DNA of 64,000 bases from Enterococcus saigonensis (GCF_011397115.1 NZ_AP022822.1:913001-977000); one strand, 5' to 3'; shown: positions 17,474 through 26,750, numbered from the stretch's first letter. The notes: generated by a model not told the origin, from the letters alone. Numbers and translations: made by a program.

Positions 17474-18235
17474 ATGGCATTGACTCCATTAGATATTAAT
17501 AATAAGACGTTCGCAGTAAAAATGCGGGGATATAATCAAGATGAAGTTGACGATTTCTTGGATTTAGTCGGTCGTGATTATGAAGAATTAATTCAAAAGA
17601 ATCGTGAAATGGAAAAAGCGTTAAAACACGCAGAAGAAAAATTAGAATATTTCAATGAATTAAAAGATGCTTTAAATCAGTCTATCATTGTTGCGCAAGA
17701 TACAGCTGACAAAGTAAAAACAAGTGCCAGCAAAGAATCTGAAGTGATTGTCACATCAGCTCAAAATCGTGCCGATGAGTTAGTTTCGAATGCAGAAAAA
17801 CATGCACACGAACTCACCACTGCAGCAGAACAAAAGGCTAAAGAAATCTTAAATGACGCGAGTGAAAGTGCGCGTCAATTAGCAACTGAAACCAATGATT
17901 TGAAGACAAAAACACGGGTTTTCCACCAAAATTTAACATTAATGTTGCAATCACAATTGGAACAAGTGAAAAGTCCAGAATGGGATGAAATTTTAAAACC
18001 ATTTGCGAGTTATGTTCAAGATGGCCATGAGGCTTTCCAGCAACTAATGGAAAAAGAACTTGACAAAGAAAATCCAGATGAAGTAAACTCAAACAATGAT
18101 ATGACTGAAAATCAAGTCGATATCGTGGAAGCAAGTGAAAAAATTATTACCCCAAGTCAAGAAATTCCTGCGGTAAACACGTTAGATGATGCCAAAGAGT
18201 TATTAAATAAAATTGAAGAAAAAGACCAAAAATAG
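17474..18235 (+). CDS. divIVA: Cell division initiation protein DivIVA
   Basis: Coiled-coil scaffold that recognises negatively curved membrane at poles and septa. 253 residues. The N-terminal lipid-binding domain MALTPLDINNKTFAVKMRGY is diagnostic, followed by DEVDDFLDLVGRDYEEL and a long coiled coil to about residue 170. The C-terminus is an acidic, low-complexity tail. A GTG at 17462 is in frame but lies in the AAAGGTGG binding site; ATG 17474 is chosen. The stop codon overlaps the first bases of the predicted ileS T-box stem. Confidence 0.96.
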   Translation: MALTPLDINNKTFAVKMRGYNQDEVDDFLDLVGRDYEELIQKNREMEKALKHAEEKLEYFNELKDALNQSIIVAQDTADKVKTSASKESEVIVTSAQNRADELVSNAEKHAHELTTAAEQKAKEILNDASESARQLATETNDLKTKTRVFHQNLTLMLQSQLEQVKSPEWDEILKPFASYVQDGHEAFQQLMEKELDKENPDEVNSNNDMTENQVDIVEASEKIITPSQEIPAVNTLDDAKELLNKIEEKDQK

Positions 18236-18450
18236 AACAGAAAAGTTTTTAGTATTTCAAAAGCGAGTCGGTGAGAGTGGAAGACCGATGAACCCTGCTA
18301 AAAAAAAGATCCTCTATTGGTTTTAATGTTGAATCAAGTAAACATTAACGTTTGATGTACGTTAACAATCACAAAGAAGTACAGTTTTGTACAAATTTGG
18401 GTGGTACCACGACAACGTTCGTCCCTTTTTAGGGATGAACGTTTTTTTAT
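18226..18450 (+). ncRNA. T-box riboswitch leader of ileS
   Basis: The T-box core GGGTGGTACCACG (18399-18411) is clear. It is followed by an intrinsic terminator: 18414-18426 pairs with 18431-18443, then seven T. Upstream are the stem I features AGCGAGTCGGTGAGAG and GACCGATGAA. The likely specifier is ATC (18309-18311), an isoleucine codon. The closing helix of stem I would pair CTCTATTGG (18312-18320) with CCAAAAATAGA (18226-18236), allowing a small bulge. Uncharged tRNA-Ile should favour the antiterminator and turn ileS on. The 5' boundary and specifier are inferred; the T-box and terminator are seen directly. Confidence 0.92.
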
Positions 18451-18499
18451 ATTTTTCATTGGTGATAACTTTAAAAATAGAGAATGGGAGCGGATATTC

Positions 18500-21292
18500 A
18501 TGAAAATGAAAGAAACATTGCATTTAGGTAAAACCGGGTTTCCAATGCGGGGCAATTTGCCAAACCGGGAAAAAGAATGGCAAAAAAACTGGGAAGAAGC
18601 TGACTTATATGGTCAACGTCAAAAATTAAACGAAGGAAAACCTTCTTTTGTTTTACATGATGGCCCACCTTATGCCAATGGTAATATTCATATCGGACAT
18701 TCTTTGAATAAAATTAGTAAAGATATTATTGTCCGCTTTAAATCAATGTCTGGTTTTCGCGCACCTTATGTTCCTGGTTGGGATACTCATGGACTACCAA
18801 TTGAACAAGTTTTAACCAATAAAGGAATTAAACGTAAAGAGATGTCAATGGCGGAATATCGGGAAAAATGTCGTGAATATGCGTTGTCACAAGTTGACAA
18901 ACAACGCAACGACTTTAAACGCCTTGGAGTCGCTGGTGATTGGAATAATCCGTATGTTACACTTGATCCTTCATATGAAGCAGCCGAAGTTCGGGTTTTT
19001 GGTAAAATGGCAGAAAAAGGCTACATTTATAAAGGGTTAAAACCAATTTACTGGTCGCCTTCAAGTGAATCTTCCTTAGCCGAAGCAGAAATTGAGTATA
19101 AAGATGTTAAGTCCCCTTCAATTTATGTTGCATTTAAAGTAGTAGATGGTAAAAATTTATTAGATACGGACACTTCATTTGTAATTTGGACAACAACCCC
19201 TTGGACCTTACCAGCAAATCTTGGTATTTCTGTTAACCCAACTTATGCATATGTCCAAATTGAGGCAGATGGTAGAAAATTTGTTATTGCTAAAGATTTA
19301 TTAGAAACGGTTAAAAATCAAATAGGTTGGGAAAATGTTAAAGTATTACAAGAGTTCCCTGGTACAGCCATGGAATATATGACGGCACAACATCCATTTT
19401 ATGACCGAACTTCTCTTGTTATGTGTGGCGATCATGTTACTTTAGATGCAGGTACGGGCTTAGTTCATACTGCACCTGGACATGGTGAAGACGACTATAT
19501 TGTTGGTAAAAAGTATAACTTAGATGTTTTATCACCTATTGATAACCGAGGCATTTTCACTGCTGAAGCGCCTGGATTTGAAGGAATGTTTTATGACAAA
19601 GCCAATCCAGAAGTTACGAAGTTATTAGAAGAAAAAGGTGCATTACTAAAATTAGACTTCTTTACCCACAGTTATCCCCATGATTGGCGAACCAAAAAAC
19701 CCGTTATTTATCGAGCAACACCACAATGGTTTGCTTCAATTGATAAGTTTAGAAGTGATATTCTAAGTGAAATTGAAAAAGTTGATTGGATTATTCCATG
19801 GGGAAAAACGCGTCTTTACAATATGATTCGTGACCGAGGTGATTGGGTAATTTCTCGTCAACGAGCATGGGGTGTGCCATTGCCAATTTTTTATGCTGAA
19901 AATGGCGAAGCCATCATCACACCTGAAACAATTGATCATGTTGCTGCGTTATTTGCTGCTCACGGTTCGAATATCTGGTTTGAAAAAGAAGCAAAAGAAT
20001 TATTACCAGTTGGTTTTACTCATCCGGGCTCACCAAATGGCGAATTTACGAAAGAAAATGATATTATGGATGTCTGGTTTGATTCAGGTTCTTCTCACGA
20101 AGCTGTTTTACGACAACGTCCAGAATTAAGCTTTCCAGCTGATATGTATTTAGAAGGTTCAGACCAATATCGTGGTTGGTTTAATTCAAGTATTACCACA
20201 AGTGTCGCTATCAATGGTGTAGCACCATATAAAGCGGTGTTATCACAGGGTTTCACATTAGATGGCGAAGGTCGCAAAATGAGTAAATCCCTTGGAAATA
20301 CGATTGCTCCTGAAAAAGTTATCAACCAAATGGGAGCAGATATTTTACGTTTGTGGGTCGCAAGTGTAGACTACGAAGCTGATGTCCGGGTTTCAATGGA
20401 TATTTTAAATCAAGTTTCAGAAGTATATCGTAAAATCCGTAATACAATGCGTTTCTTGTTAGCAAATACAAGTGATTTCAATCCAAAAGTGGATGCAGTA
20501 CCTTTTGCAGAATTACGATCTGTCGACAAGTATATGACAGTTCGTTTAAACCAAGTGATTAAAACAATTTTAGAAGATGGTTATGAGAAATATAATTTCT
20601 TACACATTTATCGTACGGTAATGAATTTCTTAACGGTAGATTTATCTTCTTTCTATCTGGATTTTGCAAAAGATGTTGTTTATATTGAAGCGGAAAATGA
20701 TCATGCACGACGTTCTATGCAAACTGTTTTTTATCAAGCTGCTGTTGCTTTGACAAAACTTTTAACACCAATCATTCCGCATACAGCTGAAGAAATCTGG
20801 TCTTATCTTCAAGAAGAAGAAGACTACGTTCAATTAGCAGAAATGCCAGGATATGAAGAATTTGCTAATCAAGCAGAATTGCTTGATATGTGGAGTGCGT
20901 TTTTAGACTTTAGAGATAAAGTATTAAAAGCTTTAGAAGAAGCGCGTAATGAAAAACTAATCGGGAAACCACTAGAAGCAAAAGTAACGATTTATCCAAA
21001 TGAACAAATTGCAGATCTTTTAACAGCAGTAGACAGTAACTTAGCTAAATTATTAATTGTAGCTGAAGATTATTTTGTTGTTGAGAAAGTTGGTAGTGCA
21101 ATTCCAACAAATGCAATGAAATTTGAGGATGTGGCAATTTTAGTTGAAAAAGCCGATGGCCATGTTTGTGATCGTTGTCGTCAAGTTAGAAAAGAAATCG
21201 GCAGTGATAGTGCTTTACCAACTTTATGTCACCACTGTACAGAAATTGTAAAAGAAAATTATCCTAAAGAAGTAGCAGAGGGGATTGAATAA
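18500..21292 (+). CDS. ileS: Isoleucine--tRNA ligase
   Basis: Class I aminoacyl-tRNA synthetase that charges tRNA-Ile, with an editing domain against valine. 930 residues. HIGH is at 64-67 within PYANGNIHIGHSLNK, the editing domain follows with TTTPWTLPAN, and GEGRKMSKSLGN carries the KMSKS loop. The C-terminal zinc finger has two CxxC pairs (CDRC and CHHC). The frame is open back into the T-box, but ATG 18500 lies 9 bases after GGGAG; a second ATG at 18506 is less well placed. Expression is controlled by the T-box leader. Confidence 0.98.
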   Translation: MKMKETLHLGKTGFPMRGNLPNREKEWQKNWEEADLYGQRQKLNEGKPSFVLHDGPPYANGNIHIGHSLNKISKDIIVRFKSMSGFRAPYVPGWDTHGLPIEQVLTNKGIKRKEMSMAEYREKCREYALSQVDKQRNDFKRLGVAGDWNNPYVTLDPSYEAAEVRVFGKMAEKGYIYKGLKPIYWSPSSESSLAEAEIEYKDVKSPSIYVAFKVVDGKNLLDTDTSFVIWTTTPWTLPANLGISVNPTYAYVQIEADGRKFVIAKDLLETVKNQIGWENVKVLQEFPGTAMEYMTAQHPFYDRTSLVMCGDHVTLDAGTGLVHTAPGHGEDDYIVGKKYNLDVLSPIDNRGIFTAEAPGFEGMFYDKANPEVTKLLEEKGALLKLDFFTHSYPHDWRTKKPVIYRATPQWFASIDKFRSDILSEIEKVDWIIPWGKTRLYNMIRDRGDWVISRQRAWGVPLPIFYAENGEAIITPETIDHVAALFAAHGSNIWFEKEAKELLPVGFTHPGSPNGEFTKENDIMDVWFDSGSSHEAVLRQRPELSFPADMYLEGSDQYRGWFNSSITTSVAINGVAPYKAVLSQGFTLDGEGRKMSKSLGNTIAPEKVINQMGADILRLWVASVDYEADVRVSMDILNQVSEVYRKIRNTMRFLLANTSDFNPKVDAVPFAELRSVDKYMTVRLNQVIKTILEDGYEKYNFLHIYRTVMNFLTVDLSSFYLDFAKDVVYIEAENDHARRSMQTVFYQAAVALTKLLTPIIPHTAEEIWSYLQEEEDYVQLAEMPGYEEFANQAELLDMWSAFLDFRDKVLKALEEARNEKLIGKPLEAKVTIYPNEQIADLLTAVDSNLAKLLIVAEDYFVVEKVGSAIPTNAMKFEDVAILVEKADGHVCDRCRQVRKEIGSDSALPTLCHHCTEIVKENYPKEVAEGIE

Positions 21293-21328
21293 AAATTTAA
21301 AGTCGCCAATTACGACTTTTCGTGTTAT

Positions 21329-21371
21329 AAATAAGGACTTGAAATGTATGACATTTCAAGTCCTTATTTTA
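21329..21371 (+). terminator. Terminator after ileS
   Basis: Perfect 19-base stem (21329-21347 with 21351-21369), three-base loop ATG, then T residues. A smaller AAAGTCG/CGACTTT hairpin (21299-21319) lies just before it. Confidence 0.9.
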
Positions 21372-21387
21372 CTTTTTTTTCTTTTAT

Positions 21388-21504
21388 GAACGCATTTTAG
21401 TGGTAGGTGATGCAAAACGTGGTCCTAGTTTAAGTATTTGGGCTATTTTAGAAGGGCGTAAAGTGATAGAAAAAGTAATGAAGCATTGCGGAGTATATCA
21501 ATAA
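21388..21504 (+). pseudogene. Remnant of glutamate synthase small subunit (GltD-like) C-terminus
   Basis: One frame from 21388 to the TAA at 21502-21504 reads ERILVVGDAKRGPSLSIWAI then LEGRKVIEKVM. This matches the end of glutamate synthase beta subunit-type FAD/NAD(P) oxidoreductases, where the pattern GD-RRG-SL-VWAI-EGR closes the protein. No start, ribosome binding site or upstream domain is present; upstream sequence is the ileS terminator. About 38 codons of a protein normally over 450 residues remain. It is a decayed gene tail stranded between two terminators. The downstream terminator at 21510-21558 may have belonged to the lost gene. Confidence 0.72.
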
Positions 21505-21509
21505 AGAAT

Positions 21510-21558
21510 AAAAAATGCCAGTACAACAATCAAATTGATCTTTGTACTGGTATTTTTT
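21510..21558. terminator. Bidirectional terminator between the gltD remnant and zwf
   Basis: 17-base stem (21510-21526 with 21542-21558) with one G-U pair, A-run on the left and T-run on the right. It can end zwf transcripts coming from the minus strand. Confidence 0.85.
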
Positions 21559-21596
21559 AATAAGCAGGGTTACTAATAAAGTCGGCTATTTGAATT

Positions 21597-23120
21597 TTAC
21601 AATAATAAATTTCGTTCTTTATACCATTCATCTGGCTGCCAAATCCATTCGAAGCCATCTTTTTGCAGTAACTCAAAGGCAGATTCTGGGCCCATTGTAC
21701 CTGCTGCGTAATTTGGAAAATCAGGATCTTGTTTATCCCAAGCAGCCCGAATGCGATCTACAATACGCCAAGATTGGGCTACTTCATCCCAGTGGGTGAA
21801 ATTCGTACTATCCCCGTTTAATGCATCAAAGATCAACCGTTCATAAGCTTCTGGTGAGTTTTCAACCATTTCTGCAGTATTACGAAAGTCTAGTTTTACA
21901 GGTTTAGTAGCATAACCTTGTCCAATTTCTTTACCGTTTAAAGTCATGCTAAAGCCTTCTGTGGGTTGAATGTAAATCGTCAAAACATTTGGCGGTAATT
22001 CGCTTTTATCGTTGATTTCAGTCGTGTTGGAACGAAAGACATTAATTGGGACTTGTTTAAAAACGATATTAATTCGGGTGCCTTTTTCAGTTAATCGTTT
22101 GCCAGTACGGACGTAAAATGGCACGCCTGACCAGCGAAAGTTATCGATTAAAAATTTACCAGCTACAAATGTTTCGGTAGTGGAATCTTTGGCAACATTT
22201 GGCTCGTTGCGATAATCGGTGAACTCTTTATCACCAAGCTTGCCGTTTGTATATTGGCCTCTGACAAAATTTGTATAAACTTCTTCTTCTGAATAAAGAC
22301 GTACAGCTTTTAAAGCTTTTATTTTTTCACTACGGATTGCCTCTTCAGTGAAAGCTACTGGTGGCTCCATTGCAAGTAAAGACAAAACTTGCAAGATATG
22401 ATTTTGTACCATATCTTTTAAAGCGCCACTTTGATCGTAATAACCACCGCGGTCTTCAACACCTAAATTTTCTGCTAAGCTAATTTGGACATTGTCGATA
22501 TAGCGCTGATTCCACATGGATTCAAATAAATTATTGGTAAAACGAATGGCTGAAATATTTTGTACCATTTCTTTACCTAAATAATGATCAATCCGATAAA
22601 TATCTTTTTCAGCAAAAACTTCATTTATTTCATTATTTAAATCATTAGCAGAAGTAAAATCAGAACCAAATGGTTTTTCAATGATTACACGGTGATAACC
22701 GTCGGTATTTAGCATACCGCTTGTCTTTAATTGGGTAACGATTGTTCCAAAAAAACGCGGAGACATGGCCAAATAGTACAGGCGATTACCGCCAAGTTGA
22801 TATTTTTCATTTAGGTTATCTGTTAATTCTTTTAAGACAGAATAGTGGCTTGTATCTGAAACATCATGAGATTGATAATAGAAATGACTAGCAAACTTGT
22901 CAGCTTCTTCTGTCGTTGGTTCTAAAGATGCAATCGACTCTTTGACGACTTCATGATAATGAGCGTCACTCCATGGTCTACGAGCAGTTCCAATCACAGC
23001 AAAACATTCGCTTAATTCTCCTTTTTTGTATAAGCGAAATAAAGATGGATAAAGTTTTCGTTTAGCAAGATCTCCGGTAGCGCCGAAGATCGTAAACAAT
23101 ACATTGGTGTTTTCAGTCAT
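21597..23120 (-). CDS. zwf: Glucose-6-phosphate 1-dehydrogenase
   Basis: First enzyme of the oxidative pentose phosphate pathway, oxidising glucose-6-phosphate and making NADPH. 507 residues, normal for the family. The N-terminal nucleotide-binding loop GATGDLAKRKLYPSLF and the active-site signature RIDHYLGKE are both intact. The ATG follows AAGGAGA. It lies 11 bases after the DtxR-type regulator gene on the same strand, so the two form an operon. A metalloregulator paired with zwf suggests a link between metal status and NADPH supply, but that is inference. Confidence 0.97.
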   Translation of the reverse strand: MTENTNVLFTIFGATGDLAKRKLYPSLFRLYKKGELSECFAVIGTARRPWSDAHYHEVVKESIASLEPTTEEADKFASHFYYQSHDVSDTSHYSVLKELTDNLNEKYQLGGNRLYYLAMSPRFFGTIVTQLKTSGMLNTDGYHRVIIEKPFGSDFTSANDLNNEINEVFAEKDIYRIDHYLGKEMVQNISAIRFTNNLFESMWNQRYIDNVQISLAENLGVEDRGGYYDQSGALKDMVQNHILQVLSLLAMEPPVAFTEEAIRSEKIKALKAVRLYSEEEVYTNFVRGQYTNGKLGDKEFTDYRNEPNVAKDSTTETFVAGKFLIDNFRWSGVPFYVRTGKRLTEKGTRINIVFKQVPINVFRSNTTEINDKSELPPNVLTIYIQPTEGFSMTLNGKEIGQGYATKPVKLDFRNTAEMVENSPEAYERLIFDALNGDSTNFTHWDEVAQSWRIVDRIRAAWDKQDPDFPNYAAGTMGPESAFELLQKDGFEWIWQPDEWYKERNLLL

Positions 23121-23131
23121 GTAATCTCTCC

Positions 23132-23779
23132 TTACAATTTATCGACAAAAATCGTATTAGCCGCTTTATAACTCACGGCCATATTTTTTTCTTCATTATG
23201 AATAGTAACCGGCCCTTCATAAGGAGCAATGGCGGTAATGGTATATTCTTCATGGATGGCTAAATCAATACTAACAAGATAATCCAACAATTCTCGTTCG
23301 TCTAATACGCGGGCAATTTTGACTTTTGTTCCTACAGGAAAATCAGCTAAGGTTTTCCGTTTTTTTTCAGTAACCAAGGAATTTTCAGCAGGGATTTGTC
23401 CGCCGTGAGGACAATAAGAAGGGTGATTTAAGTAGTCTTCTAAACGCTTGGCTAGTTTGTTCGATGTGACGTGTTCTAAAACTTCAGCATCATCATGGAC
23501 TTCATTCCAAGAATAGTGGAGATGTTCTACGAGAAAAACTTCCCATAAGCGATGTTTGCGTACTAAGTCACTGGCGCTTTTTTTACCGGATGCAGTTAAT
23601 TGCACGCCTTGATAGGCCGTATGTTCTACTAGACCTTCTTTTACCAACTTCGATAACATTTCACTAACAGAAGCAGGTGAAACACTCAGACCGGCAACAA
23701 TTTGTTTGTTGTTAATTTTTTTTTCGTCGCCACCAAGTTCTAAAATTAATTTTAAATAATCTTCACGATTAGGTGTCAC
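23132..23779 (-). CDS. DtxR/MntR-family metal-dependent transcriptional regulator
   Basis: Winged-helix repressor of the iron or manganese responsive DtxR family, 215 residues. N-terminal helix-turn-helix (MTPNREDYLKLILELGG ... SVSPASVSEMLSKLVKEGLV), then the metal-binding and dimerisation region with HRLWEVFLVEHL, EVHDDAEVLEH and CPHGG, and a C-terminal FeoA/SH3-like domain from about residue 135. TTG 23788 is in frame but only 1 base past AAAGGA. GTG 23779 has 9-base spacing and yields the family-typical MTPNREDYLK. First gene of an operon with zwf. Whether it senses Mn or Fe cannot be told. Confidence 0.9.
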   Translation of the reverse strand: MTPNREDYLKLILELGGDEKKINNKQIVAGLSVSPASVSEMLSKLVKEGLVEHTAYQGVQLTASGKKSASDLVRKHRLWEVFLVEHLHYSWNEVHDDAEVLEHVTSNKLAKRLEDYLNHPSYCPHGGQIPAENSLVTEKKRKTLADFPVGTKVKIARVLDERELLDYLVSIDLAIHEEYTITAIAPYEGPVTIHNEEKNMAVSYKAANTIFVDKL

Positions 23780-23947
23780 AGGAGTCAATCCTTTCTGGTG
23801 AATGTTTCATTTAAAACGACCAGATAACTTTTTGTTATTAGGCTATCACAATAAATTTTACCAAAAAATGGCTTGATTTACTATGTTTTCAACTTGAAGT
23901 TATCCAGCAAGTCAACGAATGTTTCCTAGGTTTTAACCAAAAGATAA

Positions 23948-23995
23948 AATTGAGTAAATAAAAAGACCTGTTTTGGTCTTTTTATTTACTCAATT
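23948..23995. terminator. Bidirectional terminator near the end of the aminopeptidase gene
   Basis: Perfect 21-base stem (23948-23968 with 23975-23995) with a 6-base loop, A-rich and T-rich flanks. It ends the minus-strand aminopeptidase transcript. The remaining ~170 bases up to the regulator start hold that gene's promoter region and no ORF. Confidence 0.88.
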
Positions 23996-24022
23996 AATTG
24001 CAGTTTTTTACTCGTAAAAAAT

Positions 24023-25252
24023 TTAGGCCCAATCACCGTTGCGAAAAACAGGGACTTTGCTACCATCTTTGCGAATACCATCAATATTCATTTTGTCAGA
24101 TCCTACCATAAAGTCTACGTGTGTTTGACTGCGATTTAAGCCATGAGCTTTTAATTCTTCTTCACTCATTTCAGTTCCACCTTGTAAACTAAACGCATAT
24201 GCTGAACCTAAGGCTAGATGATTCGATGCATTTTCATCAAACAGCGTATTAAAGAAGATAATACCAGATTGCGAAATTGGAGATGGATCAGGGACTAATG
24301 CAACTTCCCCTAAACTTTTAGCCCCTTCATCTGTGTCTAGTAATTTGGCTAAAACATCTTGTCCTTTTTCAGCAGAAAAGTCGACGACTTTCCCATCTTT
24401 AAAGGTAAACTTCATGCCGGAGATAATTGAACCTGCATAACTCAATGGTTTTGTGCTGGAAATTACGCCATCAATACGACGAAAGTCTGGGGCAGTAAAA
24501 ACTTCTTCAGTGGGCATATTTGCCATAAATTCTTCACCACGAACATTAAAGCTGCCGGCACCTTCCCACAGGTGATTTTCAGGAAGTCCGATAATCAAAT
24601 CAGTACCTGGAGCTGTATAATGGAGGGCGGAAAATTGTTCTTTATTTAATTCTTCTGCTTTGTTACGTAATGTTTCATCGTGTTTTTTCCAAGCAGCAAT
24701 AGGATCTTCACTGTCAATACGGGTTGTTTTAAAGATTTCATCCCACAATTTTGCTTGGGCTTTTGTGGGATCAAGGTCTGGAAAGACTTTTTGTGCCCAT
24801 TCTTGTCCAGCGGCTGCAACAACTGTCCAGCTGACTTTGTTGGCTTGTGTTGCTTTCCGAAGGTTCATCATAGCTTTTCCACTAGCTGCTTGATAAGTTG
24901 CAACACGATCGGCATCGACGCCAGCTAAGGCACCAGGATCAGAAGAAACAACACTAATACGACTAGCTCCTTTTTTCAGCCAATCTTCTGTTTGGTCAAC
25001 TTTATAAGCAGGGATATTTTCCAAACGATCTTTATCTGCGTGAAGTAAGAATTCTCGTTGGATTTGATCATCTGTCCATTGGACTAAAACCTCTGCAGCA
25101 CCTAATTCATATGCTTTTTGTGTAATTAAGCGGGCTAGTGGTGCTTGATCGACACTGATTTGTAAAACAACAGTATGTCCTTTTGAAACATTTACGCCAA
25201 CTGCTACAATTAGTTCAGCATATTTGGCTAATTTAGTATTAAAATCTGTCAT
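24023..25252 (-). CDS. Aminopeptidase, M29 family (PepS/AmpS type)
   Basis: Metal-dependent cytoplasmic exopeptidase of the thermophilic aminopeptidase (M29) family, 409 residues. Recognised from the N-terminal KLAKYAELIVAVGVNVSKGH and from conserved blocks NLPTEE-like (MANMPTEEVFTAPD), EGAGSFNVRGEE and the C-terminal FFNTLFDENASNHLALGSAY and THVDFMVG, which contain the metal-binding Glu and His residues. The frame is open to 25306, but ATG 25252 directly follows GGGAGG at good spacing. Single-gene unit, divergent from a TetR regulator. Confidence 0.93.
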   Translation of the reverse strand: MTDFNTKLAKYAELIVAVGVNVSKGHTVVLQISVDQAPLARLITQKAYELGAAEVLVQWTDDQIQREFLLHADKDRLENIPAYKVDQTEDWLKKGASRISVVSSDPGALAGVDADRVATYQAASGKAMMNLRKATQANKVSWTVVAAAGQEWAQKVFPDLDPTKAQAKLWDEIFKTTRIDSEDPIAAWKKHDETLRNKAEELNKEQFSALHYTAPGTDLIIGLPENHLWEGAGSFNVRGEEFMANMPTEEVFTAPDFRRIDGVISSTKPLSYAGSIISGMKFTFKDGKVVDFSAEKGQDVLAKLLDTDEGAKSLGEVALVPDPSPISQSGIIFFNTLFDENASNHLALGSAYAFSLQGGTEMSEEELKAHGLNRSQTHVDFMVGSDKMNIDGIRKDGSKVPVFRNGDWA

Positions 25253-25428
25253 AAAAAAACCTCCCAATTCTTTTGAAAAGCGACAAAATATAGCTTTAAT
25301 TGTCAATTTTTAAACTATTTAAATAATATCATTTTGACATATGAAAGACAACGAAACGATTTGTTGCAGAATTTATTAACTCTTGAGGCGTTAATTTTAT
25401 CAAACCCAAAGAGAGACCGTTTTCTTTT

Positions 25429-25456
25429 TTGCAAAGGCAAAAAAACATGATACAAT
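25429..25456 (+). promoter_or_regulatory. Candidate promoter of the TetR gene at 25509
   Basis: TTGCAA (25429-25434), 16-base spacer, TACAAT (25451-25456) with an extended TG at 25448-25449. A short palindrome ATATTAATAT (25455-25464) overlaps the -10 and could be an operator. The 256-base divergent region to the aminopeptidase start holds no ORF. Confidence 0.5.
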
Positions 25457-25508
25457 ATTAATATAACAAAAAAACGATAAGATTAAAGGATAAGGGAGTT
25501 AAAAAATA

Positions 25509-26081
25509 ATGGCAAGAAAGAAAACAATCACCCGTGATCAAATTTTGAATGCGGCCTATGATGTCGTTGCTACTGATGGTTTTTCTCGTTTTACTGCCCG
25601 CAATATCGCTGCGAAAATGAAGTGTTCGACCCAGCCTATTTATTTGGAATTTAAAAACATGGAAGATCTTAAAATGGCATTAATCAAAAAACTACATGAT
25701 TATTTGGCGACAGAAGTTTTTCCAGTAGAACACACAGGGGAAAACATTGTTGATTTAGCTTTGAATTATATTGGTTTTGCGAATGAACATAAAAGATTAT
25801 ATCGGGCGATGTATTTGGAAGAATATGGTGGTGGAAAAGAGATGCAGGAATTTTCTTTTCAATATTTTTCCAATGCTGTTAAAGCAGATCCAGCTTTTAA
25901 AGATTTAGCAGGCAGTGAGATTGAGTCATTACATACTGGTTGTTGGATTGTGGCCACTGGAATTGCAGCTTTGAAATCATCAGGAATTATTAATCCAACG
26001 GAAGAGCAAATCATTGCGTTAATGCGGGATACGATTAAACAAATTTTAGATAGAAAAGAACCATTAGAAATTAACGCCTAA
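25509..26081 (+). CDS. TetR/AcrR-family transcriptional regulator
   Basis: 190 residues. The first ~50 form a TetR helix-turn-helix: ITRDQILNAAYDVVATDGFS then FTARNIAAKMKCSTQPIYLEF. The rest is an all-helical ligand-binding domain without a recognisable subtype. The ATG follows AAGGGAG. It is divergent from the M29 aminopeptidase and convergent with the flavodoxin, so its target is not obvious; autoregulation through the AT-rich palindrome at its promoter is possible. Ligand unknown. Confidence 0.9.
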   Translation: MARKKTITRDQILNAAYDVVATDGFSRFTARNIAAKMKCSTQPIYLEFKNMEDLKMALIKKLHDYLATEVFPVEHTGENIVDLALNYIGFANEHKRLYRAMYLEEYGGGKEMQEFSFQYFSNAVKADPAFKDLAGSEIESLHTGCWIVATGIAALKSSGIINPTEEQIIALMRDTIKQILDRKEPLEINA

Positions 26082-26094
26082 ATAAATGCAAAGA

Positions 26095-26150
26095 AAATAC
26101 CCAAAAGATTAGCTTATCTGACATTAAGCTATCTTTTGGGTATTTTTATC
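26095..26150. terminator. Bidirectional terminator between TetR gene and flavodoxin
   Basis: An inverted repeat begins with AATACCCAAAAGAT and ends with its near complement ATCTTTTGGGTATT followed by T residues; the inner arms TAGCTTA/TAAGCTA extend it. Confidence 0.85.
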
Positions 26151-26166
26151 CGAAAAATTTTGCAGC

Positions 26167-26607
26167 TTATAAGGCTGCGGCGATTTTTTTAGCGAAGGCT
26201 TCTAAGTTTTCAATATCTTCTGCTTCGACGTTTAAGTCAACTTTAACTGAGTCTGCACCTTTTGTAGCACCGCTTTTTTCAAAAGCTTGCGCAAAATCGT
26301 CCACAGATTTAGCAAAGTCGTCATAAAAAGTATCGCCAGATCCGCAGACACCGTATATCTTTCCAGATAAATCCAATTCTTGGAGCTCTTCATAAAAATC
26401 GACTATTTCATCAGGCAGTTCGCCATCGCCATAGGTATAAGTCGCCACAATGCAAATATCTGCTTCTTCAAATTCTGTTGCATCAACTTGTGTACATTCA
26501 TCTACTGTGACGTCGATATTTAAGTTTTCGAAAGCTTCTGCCACTACGTCGGCAATTTCTTCGGTATTGCCGGTTAAACTGGCATAGACAATTTTTGCTA
26601 AGGCCAT
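26167..26607 (-). CDS. Flavodoxin
   Basis: FMN-binding electron carrier of 146 residues. The phosphate-binding loop YASLTGNTEEIADVV is at the N-terminus, and flavin-contacting loops TYTYGDGELPDE and GSGDTFYDDF are visible. An in-frame GTG at 26616 overlaps the AAAGGAG site, so ATG at 26607 is chosen, giving MALAKIVYASLTGN. It is monocistronic and convergent with the TetR gene. The redox partner is unknown. Confidence 0.93.
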   Translation of the reverse strand: MALAKIVYASLTGNTEEIADVVAEAFENLNIDVTVDECTQVDATEFEEADICIVATYTYGDGELPDEIVDFYEELQELDLSGKIYGVCGSGDTFYDDFAKSVDDFAQAFEKSGATKGADSVKVDLNVEAEDIENLEAFAKKIAAAL

Positions 26608-26721
26608 TTTAGCCACTCCTTTAAGTAAAAATTAAATGGTATTATTTCATGGTTTTCCGTGAAGTTCGTAACGATTATAACAAAAGTAAGATGTCTTGCC
26701 TACCAGTGTGTTATTGAATAT

Positions 26722-26750
26722 TTGGCGAAAACTGGTGCCTGTGTTAGAAT
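26722..26750 (+). promoter_or_regulatory. Candidate promoter of map
   Basis: TTGGCG (26722-26727), 17-base spacer, TAGAAT (26745-26750) with an extended TG one base upstream. The resulting leader is about 85 bases, U-rich. Confidence 0.5.
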
